DNA from: Paulownia fortunei | Lineage: Eukaryota > Streptophyta > Magnoliopsida > Lamiales > Paulowniaceae | DNA: 64,000 nucleotides | Direction: 5' to 3' | Assembly (NCBI GenBank): GCA_019321725.1 | Contig: CM033108.1 | Location: 13,782,060 to 13,846,059, forward strand | Part shown: one piece after another, positions 34,170 through 47,700 of the stretch | Layout: every line of letters starts with the position of its first letter | How positions within the stretch are numbered: position 1 is the first letter of the stretch | Program-made: the position numbers and the translations under genes | The notes under the pieces: model-generated | The model's database searches: none | The model's input: only the letters and a program-made list of their open reading frames with translations | Told to the model about the DNA's origin: nothing

Positions 34170-37100
34170 GAACTCACAATGAAAAATTAGACTCGAAGAT
34201 TCATAGGAGATTTTTCATGTGATCGTCTTTATTCATCTTCACAATCTTGTAAGAAAAAAGTCTTTGACCCATTATCTAATAAAAGATAAGAAACAATGGT
34301 ATAAGAAATTTGGGTAGACGCCACACTCAAGATAGATGAGAAAGATTATGAGCGATAGGTCAAGGATGAAGGCCACAAGAAGAATTTTGATAAGTTAAGA
34401 AAATAGTTCTTTGAAAACCAATGATAAAAAATCTGACAAATATTATTTCAGCCTTGAATCATTCTCTATTAGGATTACTTTGTTTTATAAAGCTGAATTA
34501 TTAAAAATAACCTAAAAAGAAAATAAATCAAATCCTAGACAACTAACCCATTCAATCAATAAAGTAAAATGTCCAATAATAAGAATAGCGAATAAGAAAG
34601 GCCAATCCCTTACAATTGCGAAAGTAATGGCAATTAATTGTCCTGAAAAGTTTTCAAAGAGAATAAGGATAGCTAATCGCTCAAAATCAATCAAGAAGGT
34701 AAATGGCGATTAGTGTCCTGAAATAGGCAAGTGATTACCCTTTATTGCAGAGTCTTTATTTGATAAATAGTTGTAGAGATTTGCAAATTTGCAGGCTTCC
34801 CTCTTACGCAAATTAATAAATATGCTGAAATTGACAAATTGAAAAGCTTTCCTTAATGACATTAACAACTAATGATCTTGTTTTGTACCCATCTTAAATT
34901 GCAACATATTAGAATCAACCTGAATTAATGAATCAGCCCATTAAGTGTCTTTATACCTTTTAGCCCTTGCCCTTATTATTACTCCAACAATTAATGATAC
35001 TCCATTATTGTCATCATTAAATGATATGAACCTCACAATGAAAAATGAGACCCCAAATATCCTTAAGTAAATTTTTTTTCTAGAATCGTCTTAATTCAGA
35101 TTCACAATCTTGTAAGAATAATGACCTTGACCATTTACTATTAAAATATAATAAGAAACTTGGATAGACGCCACCCAAGACGAGAAAGACTGTGAGTGAT
35201 AGGTTTATGATGAAGCCACAAGAAGTATCTTAAGAAGAAGAAAATAGTTCTTTGAAGAACCAAAGAGGTAAACTCTCACAAATGTTATTTGAATCTTGAA
35301 ACAATTTCTATTAGGATTACTTTGTTTTACAAAGCCGAATTACTAAATAAATTAAAAAAAAAAACCAATACTAAACAACTAATCCCGTACAATCAAAAAA
35401 GTAAAATGTTCAATGTTAAGTAAATAAAATAAGAAAGGTTATTCCCTTACAATCACAAAAGTAAACAGCGATTTATTATCTCGAAAACAGGCAAGTAATT
35501 TGCCATTTATTGCATAGCCTTTGCTTGGTAACAACATACTGAAAATTGGCATGTTTGCAAGCTTTCTTCATTCCCCAATCAATCAATATATTAAAATTGA
35601 CAAATTGAAAAGCTTTCCTTAATGACATTGGCTAGCCTATGATCTCGTTTTGCACCTATCTTAAATTGCATCATTTTAGAACCAACATAACATGTAATGG
35701 ATCTTTTGATGATGCTCCGTTATTCACATTGTTAAAACATACGAACCTCACAATGAAAAATTAGACTCGAAGATTCATAGGAGATTTTTCCTATGATCGT
35801 CTTTATTCATCTTCACAATCTTGTAAGAAAAAAGTCTTTGACGCATTATCTAATAAAAGATAAGAAACAATGGTATAAGAAATTTGGGTAGACGCCACAC
35901 TCAAGATAGATGAGAAAGATTATGAGCGATAGGTCAAGGATGAAGGCCACAAGAAGAATTTTGATAAGTTAAGAAAATAGTTCTTTGAAAACCAATGATA
36001 AAAAATCTGACAAATATTATTTCAGCCTTGAATTATTCTCTATTAGGATTACTTTGTTTTATAAAGCTGAATTATTAAAAATAACTAAAAAGAAAATAAA
36101 TCAAATCCTAGACAACTAACCCTTTCAATCAATAAAGTAAAATGTCCAATAATAAGAATAGAGAATAAGAAAGGCCAATCCCTTACAATTGCGAAAGTAC
36201 TGGCAATTAATTGTCCTGAAAAGTTTTCAAAGAGAATAAGGATAGCTAATCGCTCAAAATCAATCAAGAAGGTAAAGGGCGATTAGTGTCTTGAAAATAG
36301 GCAAGTGATTTACCCTTTATTGCAGAGTCTTTATTTGATAAATAGTTGTAGAGATTTGCAAATTTGCAGGCTTCCCTCTTACGCAAATTAATAAATATGC
36401 TGAAATTGACAAATTGAAAAGCTTTCCTTAATGACATTAACAACTAATGATCTTATTTTGTACCCATCTTAAATTGTAACATATTAGAATCAACCTGAAT
36501 TTAATGAATCAGCCCATTAAGTGTCTTTATACATTTTAGCCCTTACCCTTATTATTAGTCCAACAATTAATGATACTCCATTATTGTCATCATTAAATGA
36601 TATGAACCTCACAATGAAAAATGAGACCCCAAATATCCTTAAGTAAATTTTTTTTCTAGAATCGTCTTAATTCAGATTCACAATCTTGCAAGAATAATGA
36701 CCTTGACCCATTTACTATTAAAATATAATAAGAAACTTGGATAGACGCCACACCAAGATGAGAAAGACTGTGAGTGATAGGTTTATGATGAACGCCACAA
36801 GAAGAATCTTAAGAAGAAGAAAATAGTTCTTTGAAGAACCAAAAAGGTAAACTATCACAAATGTTATTTGAATCTTGAAACATTTTCTATTAGGATTACT
36901 TTGTTTTACAAAGCCGAATTACTAAATAAATTAAAAAAAATAAACCAAATACTAAACAACTAATCCCGTACAATCAAAAAAGTAAAATGTTCAGTGTTAA
37001 GTAAATAAAATAAGAAAGGTTATTCCCTTACAATCACAGAAGTAAACAGCGATTTATTATTTCGAAAATAGGCAAGTAATTTGCCATTTATTGCATTGCC

Positions 37101-37324
37101 TTTGCTTGGTAACAACATACTGAAAATTGGCATGTTTGCAAGCTTTCTTCATTCCCCAATCAATCAATATATTAAAATTGACAAATTGAAAAGCTTTCCT
37201 TAATGACATTAGCTAGCCTATGATCTCGTTTTGCACCTATCTTAAATTGCATCATTTTAGAACCAACAATAACATGTAATGGATCCTTTGATGATGCTCC
37301 GTTATTCACATTGTTAAAACATAG

Positions 37325-38037
37325 GAACCTCACAATGAAAAATGAGCCCCAAATATCCTTAAGTAATTTTTTTTTCTGGGATCGTCTTATTCATCTTCAC
37401 AATCTTGTAAGAATAATGTCTTTGACCCATTTACTATTAAAATATAATAAGAAACTTGGATAGACGCCACACCCAAGACGAGAAAGACTGTGAGCGATAG
37501 GTCAAGATGAAGGCCACAAGAAGAATTTTAAGAAGTTAAGAAAATAGTTCTTTGAAAACCAAAGAGGTAAACTCTCACAAATATTATTTGAATCTTGAAA
37601 CATTTTCTATTGGATTACTTTGTTTTACAAAGCTGAATTACTAAATAAATTAAAAAAAAAACCAAATACTAAACAACTAATCCGTACAATCAAAAAAGTA
37701 AAATGTTCAATGTTAAGTAAATAAAATAAGAAAGGTTATTCCCTTACAATCACAAGTAAACAGCGATTTATTATCTCGAAAACAGGCAAGTAATTTGCCA
37801 TTTATTGCAGAGCCTTTACTTGGTAACAGCATACTGAAAATTGGCATATTTGCAGGCTTTCTTCATTCCCCAATCAATCAATTTACTGAAATTGACAAAT
37901 TAAAAAGCTTTCCTTAATGACATTAGCTACCGATGATCTCGTTTTGCACCTATCTTAAATTGCAATATATTAGAACCAACAACAACATGCAATGGATCCT
38001 TTGGTGATGATGCGTTATTCTCATTGTTAAAACATAC
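37325..38037 (-). repeat. A-length satellite monomer with alternating A and B patches
   Basis: Within the first 0.3 kb the sequence switches several times: A-like 'ccccaaatatccttaagta', B-like 'ctgggatcgtcttattcatc', A-like 'gacgccacacccaagacgag', B-like 'gcgataggtcaagatgaagg', then A-like to the end. Its length is that of an A half. It sits between an A half and a B half, so the local order is A-A(mosaic)-B. Confidence 0.8.
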
Positions 38038-39621
38038 GAACCTCACAATGAAAAATTAGACTCGAAGATTCATAGGAGATTTTTCCTGTGATCGTCTTTA
38101 TTCATCTTCACAATCTTGTAAGAAAAAAGTCTTTGACCCATTATCTAATAAAAGATAAGAAACAATGGTATAAGAAATTTGGGTAGACGCCACACTCAAG
38201 ATAGATGAGAAAGATTATGAGCGATAGGTCAAAGATGAAGGCCACAAGAAGAATTTTGATAAGTTAAGAAAATAGTTCTTTGAAAACCAATGCTCAAAAA
38301 TCTGACAAATATTATTTCAGCCTTGAATCATTCTCTATTAGGATTACTTTGTTTTATAAAGCTGAATTATTAAAAATAACCTAAAAAGAAAATAAATCAA
38401 ATCCTAGACAACTAACCCTTTCAATCAATAAAGTAAAATGTCCAATAATAAGAATAGAGAATAAGAAAGGCCAATCCCTTACAATTGCGAAAGTAATGGC
38501 AATTAATTGCCCTGAAAAGTTTTCAAAGAGAATAAGGATAGCTAATCGCTCAAATCAATCAAGAAGGTAAAGGGCGATTAGTGTCTTGAAAATAGGCAAG
38601 TAATTTACCCTTTATTGCACAGTCTTTATTTGATAAATAGTTGTAGAGATTTGCAAATTTGCAGGCTTCCCTCTTACGCAAATTAATAAATATGCTGAAA
38701 TTGACAAATTGAAAAGCTTTCCTTAATGACATTAACAACTAATGATCTTATTTTGTACCCATCTTAAATTGCCACATATTAGAATCAACCTGAATTTAAT
38801 GAATCAGCCCATTAAGTGTCTTTATACATTTTAGCCCTTACCCTTATTATTAGTCCAACAATTATGATACTCCATTATTGTCATCATTAAATGATATGAA
38901 CCTCACAATGAAAAATGAGACCCCAAATATCCTTAAGTAAATTTTTTTTCTAGAATCGTCTTAATTCAGATTCACAATCTTGCAAGAATAATGACATTGA
39001 CCCATTTACTGTTAAAATATAATAAGAAACTTGGATAGACGCCACACCCAAGACGAGAAAGACTGTGAGTGATAGGTTTATGATGAACGCCACAAGAAGA
39101 ATCTTAAGAAGAAGAAAATAGTTCTTTGAAGAACCAAAGAGGTAAACTCTCACAAATGTTATTTGAATCTTGAAACATTTTCTATTAGGATTACTTTGTT
39201 TTACAAAGCCGAATTACTAAATAAATTAAAAAAAAAATAAACCAAATACTAAACAACTAATCCCGTACAATCAAAAAAGTAAAATGTTCAATGTTAAGTA
39301 AATAAAATAAGAAAGGTTATTCCCTTACAATCACAGAAGTAAACAGCGATTTATTATATCAAAAATAGGCAAGTAATTTGCCATTTATTGCATTGCCTTT
39401 GCTTGGTAACAACATACTGAAAATTGGCATGTTTGCAAGCTTTCTTCATTCCCCAATCAATCAATATATTAAAATTGACAAATTAAAAAGCTTTCCTTAA
39501 TGACATTAGCTAGCCTATGATCTCGTTTTGCACCTATCTTAAATTGCATCATTTTAGAACCAACAATAACATGTAATGGATCCTTTGATGATGCTCCGTT
39601 ATTCACATTGTTAAAACATAG

Positions 39622-41243
39622 GAACCTCACAATGAAAAATTAGACCCCGAATATTCATAAGAGATTTTTCCTGGATCGTCTTTATTCATCTTCCAATCTT
39701 GTAAGAAAAAAGTCTTTGACCCATTATCTAATAAAAGATAAGAAACAATGGTATAAGAAATTTGGGTAGACGCCACACTCAAGATAGATGAGAAAGATTA
39801 TGAGCGATAGGTCAAGGATGAAGGCCACAAGAAGAATTTTGATAAGTTAAGAAAATAGTTCTTTGAAAAACCAATGATCAAAACTCTCATAAATATTATT
39901 TCAGCCTTGAATCATTCTCTATTAGGATTACTTTGTTTTATAAAGCTGAATTACTTAAAATAGCCTAAAAAAATAAATCAAATCCTAGACAACTAACCCT
40001 TTCAATCAATAAAGTAAAATGTCCAACAATAAGAATAGAGAATAAGAAAGGCTAATCCCTTACAATTGCGAAAGTAATGGCAATTAATTGTCTTGAAAAG
40101 TTTTCAAAGAGAATAAGGATAGCTAATCCCTCAAAATCAATCAAGAAAGTAAAGGGCGATTAGTGTCTTGAAAACAAGCAAGTAATTTGCCATTTATTGC
40201 AGAGTCTTTACTTGGTAACAGCATACTGAAAATTGGCATATTTGCAGGCTTTCTTCATTCCCCAATCAATCAATATACTAAAATTGACAAATTAAAAAGC
40301 CTTTCTTAATGACATTAGCTACCGAATGATCTCGTTTTGCACCTATCTTAAATTGCAATATATTAGAACCAACAACAACATGCAATGGATCCTTTGGTGA
40401 TGCTGCCGTTATTCTCATTGTTAAAACATACGAACCTCACAATGAAAAATTAGACTCGAAGATTCATAGGAGATTTTTCCTGTGATCGTCTTTATTCATC
40501 TTCACAATCTTGTAAGAAAAAAGTCTTTGACCCATTATCTAATAAAAGATAAGAAATAATGGTATAAGAAATTTGGGTAGACGCCACACTCAAGATAGAT
40601 GAGAAAGATTATGAGCGATAGGTCAAAGATGAAGGCCACAAGAAGAATTTTGATAAGTTAAGAAAATAGTTCTTTGAAAACCAATGATCAAAAAATCTGA
40701 CAAATATTATTTTAGCCTTGAATCATTCTCTATTAGGATTACTTTGTTTTATAAAGCTGAATTATTAAAAATAACCTAAAAAGAAAATAAATCAAATCCT
40801 AGAACAACTAACCCTTTCAATCAATAAAGTAAAATGTTCAACAATAAGAATAGAGAATAAGAAAGGCTAATCCCTTACAATTGCGAAAGTAATGGCAATT
40901 AATTGTCTTGAAAAGTTTTCAAAGAGAATAAGGATAGCTAATCCTCAAAATCAATAAAGAAAGTAAAGGGCGATTAGTGTCTTGAAAACAGGCAAGTAAT
41001 TTGCCATTTATTGCAGAGTCTTTACTTGGTAACAGCATACTGAAAATTGGCATATTTGCAGGCTTTCTTCATTCCCCAATCAATCAATTTACTGAAATTG
41101 ACAAATTAAAAAGCTTTCCTTAATGACATTAGCTACCGAATGATCTCGTTTTGCACCTATTTTAAATTGCAATATATTAGAATCAACAACAACATGCAAT
41201 GGATCCTTTGGTGATGCTCCGTTATTCCTTGTTAAAACATAGG
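39622..41243 (-). repeat. Two tandem hybrid B/A monomers (810 and 812 bp)
   Basis: Both begin as B and switch to A at the same shared stretch as the hybrid at 33362 (about 40166 and 40980). A third B start at 41244 runs into the gap. Confidence 0.85.
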
Positions 41244-41638
41244 AACCTCACAATGAAAAATTAGAACCTCGAAGATTCATAGGAGATTTTTCCTGTGATC
41301 GTCTTTATTCATCTTCACAATCTTGTAAGAATAAAGTCTTTGACCCATTATCTAATAAAAGATAAGAACAATGGTATAAGAAATTTGGGTAGACGCCACA
41401 CTCAAGATAGATGAGAAAGATTATGAGCGATAGGTCAAGGATGAAGGCCACAAGAAGAATTTTGATAAGTTAAGAAAATAGTTCTTTGAAAAACCAATGA
41501 TCAAAACTCTCACAAATATTATTTCAGCCTTGAATCATTCTCTATTTGGATTACTTTGTTTTATAAAGCTGAATTACTTAAAATACCTAAAAAAAAAATC
41601 AAATCCTAGACAACTAACCCTTTCAATCAATAAAGTAA

Positions 41639-41738
41639 NNNNNNNNNNNNNNNNNNNNNNNNNNNNNNNNNNNNNNNNNNNNNNNNNNNNNNNNNNNNNN
41701 NNNNNNNNNNNNNNNNNNNNNNNNNNNNNNNNNNNNNN
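41639..41738. other. Assembly gap, 100 N
   Basis: Exactly 100 N between a type III B half and a type IV A half. The reading frames that cross it are meaningless. Confidence 0.98.
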
Positions 41739-44700
41739 AAAGAAAATAAACCAAATACTAAACAACTAATCCTGTACAATCAAAAATGAAAAATGTTCAA
41801 TATTATAAAAAAAATAAGAAATGTCATTCCCTTACAATCACGAAAGTAAACAGCGATTTATTGTCTTGAAAACAGGCAAGTAATTTGCTGTTTATTGCAG
41901 AGTCTTTGCTTGGTAACAGCATACTGAAAATTGGCATATTTGCAAGCTTTCTTCATTTCCCAATCAATCAATATAGTGAAATTGATAAATTGAAAAGCTT
42001 TCCTTAATCACATTGGCTAGCCAATGATTTCGTTTTGCACCTATCTTAAATTGCATCATATTAGAACCAACAATAACATGCAATGGATCATTTGATGATG
42101 CTCCATTATTCTCATCGTTAAAACATACGAACCTCACAATGAAAAATTAGACCCGAAGATTCATAAGAGATTTTTCCTGGGATCGTCTTTATTCATCTTC
42201 ACAATCTTGTAAGAAAAAAGTCTTTGACCCATTATCTACTAAAAGATAAGAAACAAGGGTATAAGAAATTTGGGTAGACGCCACACTCAAGATAGATGAG
42301 AAAGATTGTGAGCGATAGGTCAAGGATGAAGGGTACAAAAAGAATTTTGATAAGTTAAGAAAATAGTTCTTTGAAAAACCAATGATCAAAACTCTCACAA
42401 ATATTATTTCAGCCTTGAATCATTCTCTATTAGGATTACTTTGTTCTATAAAGCTGAATTATTAAAAATAACCTAAAAAGAAAATAAATCAAATCCTAGA
42501 CAACTAACCCTTTCAAGATATAAAGTAAAATATCCAATAATAAGAATAGAGAATAAGAAAGGCCAATCCCTTACAATCGCGAAAGTAATGGCAATTAATT
42601 GTGCTGAAAAGTTTTCAAAGAGAATAAAGATAGCTAATCCCTCATAATCAATCAAGAAAGTAAAGGACGATTAGTGTTTTGAAAATAGGCAAGGAATTTA
42701 CCCTTTATTGTAGAGTCTTTATTTGATGAACACTTGCAGAAATTTGCAAATTTGCCGGCTTCCCTCTTGCCCAAATTAATAAATATGCTGAAATTGACAA
42801 ATTGAAAAGCTTTCCTTAATGACATTGACAACTAATGATCTTATTTGGGACCCATCTTAAATTGCAACATATTAGAATCAACCCGAATCTAATGAATCAG
42901 CCTATTAGTTGCATCTTTATACCTTTTAGCCCTTGTCGTTATTATTAGTCCAACAATTAATGATGCTCCATCATTGTCATCATTAAATGATATGAACCTC
43001 ACAATGAAAAATAAGACCCCAAATATCCTTAAGTATATTTTTTTTCCTAGGATCGTCTTAATTCAAATTCACAATCTTGCAAGAACAATGTCCTTGACAC
43101 ATTAACTATTAAAATCTAATAAGAAACTTGGGCAGACGCCACACCCAAGACGAGAAAGACTGTGAGTGATAGGTTTATGATGAACGCCGTCAGAAGAATC
43201 TGAACAAGATGAAAATAGTTCCTTGAAGAACCAAAGAGGAAAACTCTCACAAATGTTATTTGAATCTTGAAACATTTTCTATTAGGATTACTTTGTTTTA
43301 CGAAGCCGAATTACTAAATAAGTTAAAAAGAAAATAAACCAAATACTAAACAACTAATCCTGTACAATCAAAAATGAAAATGTTCAATTATAAAAAATAA
43401 AATAAGAAATGTCATTCCCTTAATCACGAAAGTAAACAGCGATTTATTGTCTTGAAAACAGGCAAGTAATTTGCTGTTTATTGCAGAGTCTTTGCTTGGT
43501 AACAGCATACTGAAAATTGGCATATTTGCAAGCTTTCTTCATTTCCCCAATCAATCAATATAGTGAAATTGATAAATTGAAAAGCTTTCCTTAATCACAT
43601 TGGCTAGCCAATGATTTCGTTTTGCACCTATCTTAAATTGCATCATATTAGAACCAACAATAACATGCAATGGATCATTTGATGATGCTCCATTATTCTC
43701 ATCGTTAAAACATACGAACCTCACAATGAAAAATTAGACCCGAAGATTCATAAGAGATTTTTCCTGGGATCGTCTTTATTCATCTTCACAATCTTGTAAG
43801 AAAAAAAGTCTTTGACCCATTATCTACTAAAAGATAAGAAACAAGGGTATAAGAAATTTGGGTAGACGCCACACTCAAGATAGATGAGAAAGATTGTGAG
43901 CGATAGGTCAAGGATGAAGGGTACAAAAAGAATTTTGATAAGTTAAGAAAATAGTTCTTTGAAAAACCAATGATCAAAACTCTCACAAATATTATTTCAG
44001 CCTTGAATCATTCTCTATTAGGATTACTTTGTTCTATAAAGCTGAATTATTAAAAATAACCTAAAAAGAAAATAAATCAAATCCTAGACAACTAACCCTT
44101 TCAAGATATAAAGTAAAATATCCAATAATAAGAATAGAGAATAAGAAAGGCCAATCCCTTACAATCGCGAAAGCAATGGCAATTAATTGTGCTGAAAAGT
44201 TTTCAAAGAGAATAAAGATAGCTAATCCCTCATAATCAATCAAGAAAGTAAAGGACGATTAGTGTTTTGAAAATAGGCAGGAATTTACCCTTTATTGTAG
44301 AGTCTTTATTTGATGAACACTTGCAGAAATTTGCAAATTTGCCGGCTTCCCTCTTGCCCAAATTAATAAATATGCTGAAATTGACAAATTGAAAAGCTTT
44401 CCTTAATGACATTGACAACTAATGATCTTATTTGGGACCCATCTTAAATTGCAACATATTAGAATCAACCCGAATCTAATGAATCAGCCTATTAGTTGCA
44501 TCTTTATACCTTTTAGCCCTTGTCGTTATTATTAGTCCAACAATTAATGATGCTCCATCATTGTCATCATTAAATGATATGAACCTCACAATGAAAAATA
44601 AGACCCCAAATATCCTTAAGTATATTTTTTTTCCTAGGATCGTCTTAATTCAAATTCACAATCTTGCAAGAACAATGTCCTTGACACATTAACTATTAAA

Positions 44701-47700
44701 ATCTAATAAGAAACTTGGGCAGACGCCACACCCAAGACGAGAAAGACTGTGAGTGATAGGTTTATGATGAACGCCGTCAGAAGAATCTGAACAAGATGAA
44801 AATAGTTCCTTGAAGAACCAAAGAGGAAAACTCTCACAAATGTTATTTGAATCTTGAAACATTTTCTATTAGGATTACTTTGTTTTACGAAGCCGAATTA
44901 CTAAATAAGTTAAAAAGAAAATAAACCAAATACTAAACAACTAATCCTGTACAATCAAAAATGAAAAATGTTCAATATTATAAAAATAAAATAAGAAATG
45001 TCATTCCCTTACAATCACGAAAGTAAACAGCGATTTATTGTCTTGAAAACAGGCAAGTAATTTGCTGTTTATTGCAGAGTCTTTGCTTGGTAACAGCATA
45101 CTGAAAATTGGCATATTTGCAAGCTTTCTTCATTTCCCCAATCAATCAATATAGTGAAATTGATAAATTGAAAAGCTTTCCTTAATCACATTGGCTAGCC
45201 AATGATTTTCGTTTTGCACCTATCTTAAATTGCATCATATTAGAACCAACAATAACATGCAATGGATCATTTGATGATGCTCCATTATTCTCATCGTTAA
45301 AACATACGAACCTCACAATGAAAAATTAGACCCGAAGATTCATAAGAGATTTTTCTGGGATCGTCTTTATTCATCTTCACAATCTTGTAAGAAAAAAGTC
45401 TTTGACCCATTATCTACTAAAAGATAAGAAACAAGGGTATAAGAAATTTGGGTAGACGCCACACTCAAGATAGATGAGAAAGATTGTGAGCGATAGGTCA
45501 AGGATGAAGGGTACAAAAAGAATTTTGATAAGTTAAGAAAATAGTTCTTTGAAAAACCAATGATCAAAACTCTCACAAATATTATTTCAGCCTTGAATCA
45601 TTCTCTATTAGGATTACTTTGTTCTATAAAGCTGAATTATTAAAAATAACCTAAAAAGAAAATAAATCAAATCCTAGACAACTAACCCTTTCAAGATATA
45701 AAGTAAAATATCCAATAATAAGAATAGAGAATAAGAAAGGCCAATCCTTTACAATCGCGAAAGTAATGGCAATTAATTGTGCTGAAAAGTTTTCAAAGAG
45801 AATAAGGATAGCTAATCCCTCAGAATCAATCAAGAAAGTAAAGGACGATTAGTGTTTTGAAAATAGGCAAGTAATTTACCCTTTATTGCAGAGTCTTTAT
45901 TTGATAAATACTTGCAGAAATTTGCAAATTTGCCGGCTTCCCTCTTGCCCAAATTAATAAATATGCTGAAATTGACAAATTGAAAAGCTTTCCTTAATGA
46001 CATTGACAACTAATGATCTTATTGGGACCCATCTTAAATTGCAACAGAATCAACCCGAATCTAATGAATCAGCCTATTAGTTGCATCTTTATACCTTTTA
46101 GCCCTTGTCGTTATTATTAGTCCAACAATTAATGATGCTCCATCATTGTCATCATTAAATGATATGAACCTCACAATGAAAAATAAGACCCCAAATATCC
46201 TTAAGTATATTTTTTCCTAGGATCGTCTTAATTCAAATTCACAATCTTGCAAGAACAATGTCCTTGACACATTAACTATTAAAATCTAATAAGAAACTTG
46301 GGCAGACGCCACACCCAAGACGAGAAAGACTGTGAGTGATAGGTTTATGATGAACGCCGTCAGAAGAATCTGAACAAGATGAAAATAGTTCCTTGAAGAA
46401 CCAAAGAGGAAAACTCTCACAAATGTTATTTGAATCTTGAAACATTTTCTATTAGGATTACTTTGTTTTACGAAGCCGAATTACTAAATAAGTTAAAAAG
46501 AAAATAAACCAAATACTAAACAACTAATCCTGTACAATCAAAAATGAAAAATGTTCAATATTATAAAAATAAAATAAGAAATGTCATTCCTTTAAAACAC
46601 GAAAGTAAACAGCGATTTATTGTCTTGAAAACAGGCAAGTAATTTGCTGTTTATTGCAGAGTCTTTGCTTGGTAACAGCATACTGAAAATTGGCATATTT
46701 GCAAGCTTTCTTCATTTCCCCAATCAATCAATATAGTGAAATTGATAAATTGAAAAGCTTTCCTTAATCACATTGGCTAGCCAATGATTTCGTTTTGCAC
46801 CTATCTTAAATTGCATCATATTAGAACCAACAATAACATGCAATGGATCATTTGATGATGCTCCATTATTCTCATCGTTAAAACATACGAACCTCACAAT
46901 GAAAAATTAGACCCGAAGATTCATAAGAGATTTTTCCTGGGATCGTCTTTATTCATCTTCACAATCTTGTAAGAAAAAAGTCTTTGACCCATTATCTACT
47001 AAAAGATAAGAAACAAGGGTATAAGAAATTTGGGTAGACGCCACACTCAAGATAGATGAGAAAGATTGTGAGCGATAGGTCAAGGATGAAGGGTACAAAA
47101 AGAATTTTGATAAGTTAAGAAAATAGTTCTTTGAAAAACCAATGATCAAAACTCTCACAAATATTATTTCAGCCTTGAATCATTCTCTATTAGGATTACT
47201 TTGTTCTATAAAGCTGAATTATTAAAAATAACCTAAAAAGAAAATAAATCAAATCCTAGACAACTAACCCTTTCAAGATATAAAGTAAAATATCCAATAA
47301 TAAGAATAGAGAATAAGAAAGGCCAATCCCTTACAATCGCGAAAGTAATGGCAATTAATTGTGCTGAAAAGTTTTCAAAGAGAATAAAGATAGCTAATCC
47401 CTCATAATCAATCAAGAAAGTAAAGGACGATTAGTGTTTTGAAAATAGGCAAGGAATTTACCCTTTATTGTAGAGTCTTTATTTGATGAATACTTGCAGA
47501 AATTTGCAAATTTGCCGGCTTCCCTCTTGCCCAAATTAATAAATATGCTGAAATTGACAAATTGAAAAGCTTTCCTTAATGACATTGACAACTAATGATC
47601 TTATTTGGGACCCATCTTAAATTGCAACATATTAGAATCAACCCGAATCTAATGAATCAGCCTATTAGTTGCATCTTTATACTTTTAGCCCTTGTCGTTA

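Larger units (their letters stand above)
33275..41638 (-). repeat. Satellite array block, type III, second part, with hybrid monomers
   Basis: Markers: B 33362, B 34170, A 35028, B 35743, A 36604, mosaic 37325, B 38038, A 38898, B 39622, B 40432 and B 41244. Regular A/B dimers are interspersed with single units of about 0.81 kb that begin as B and finish as A (33362-34169, 39622-40431, 40432-41243) and with one A-length mosaic unit (37325-38037). 'gattatgagcgat' and 'cattttagaacc' typify this stretch. No gene is seen. The block ends at a gap within a B half. Confidence 0.92.

Noticed and set aside
41497..41769. Open frames running through the N gap
   Set aside because: They translate unknown bases and have no meaning.
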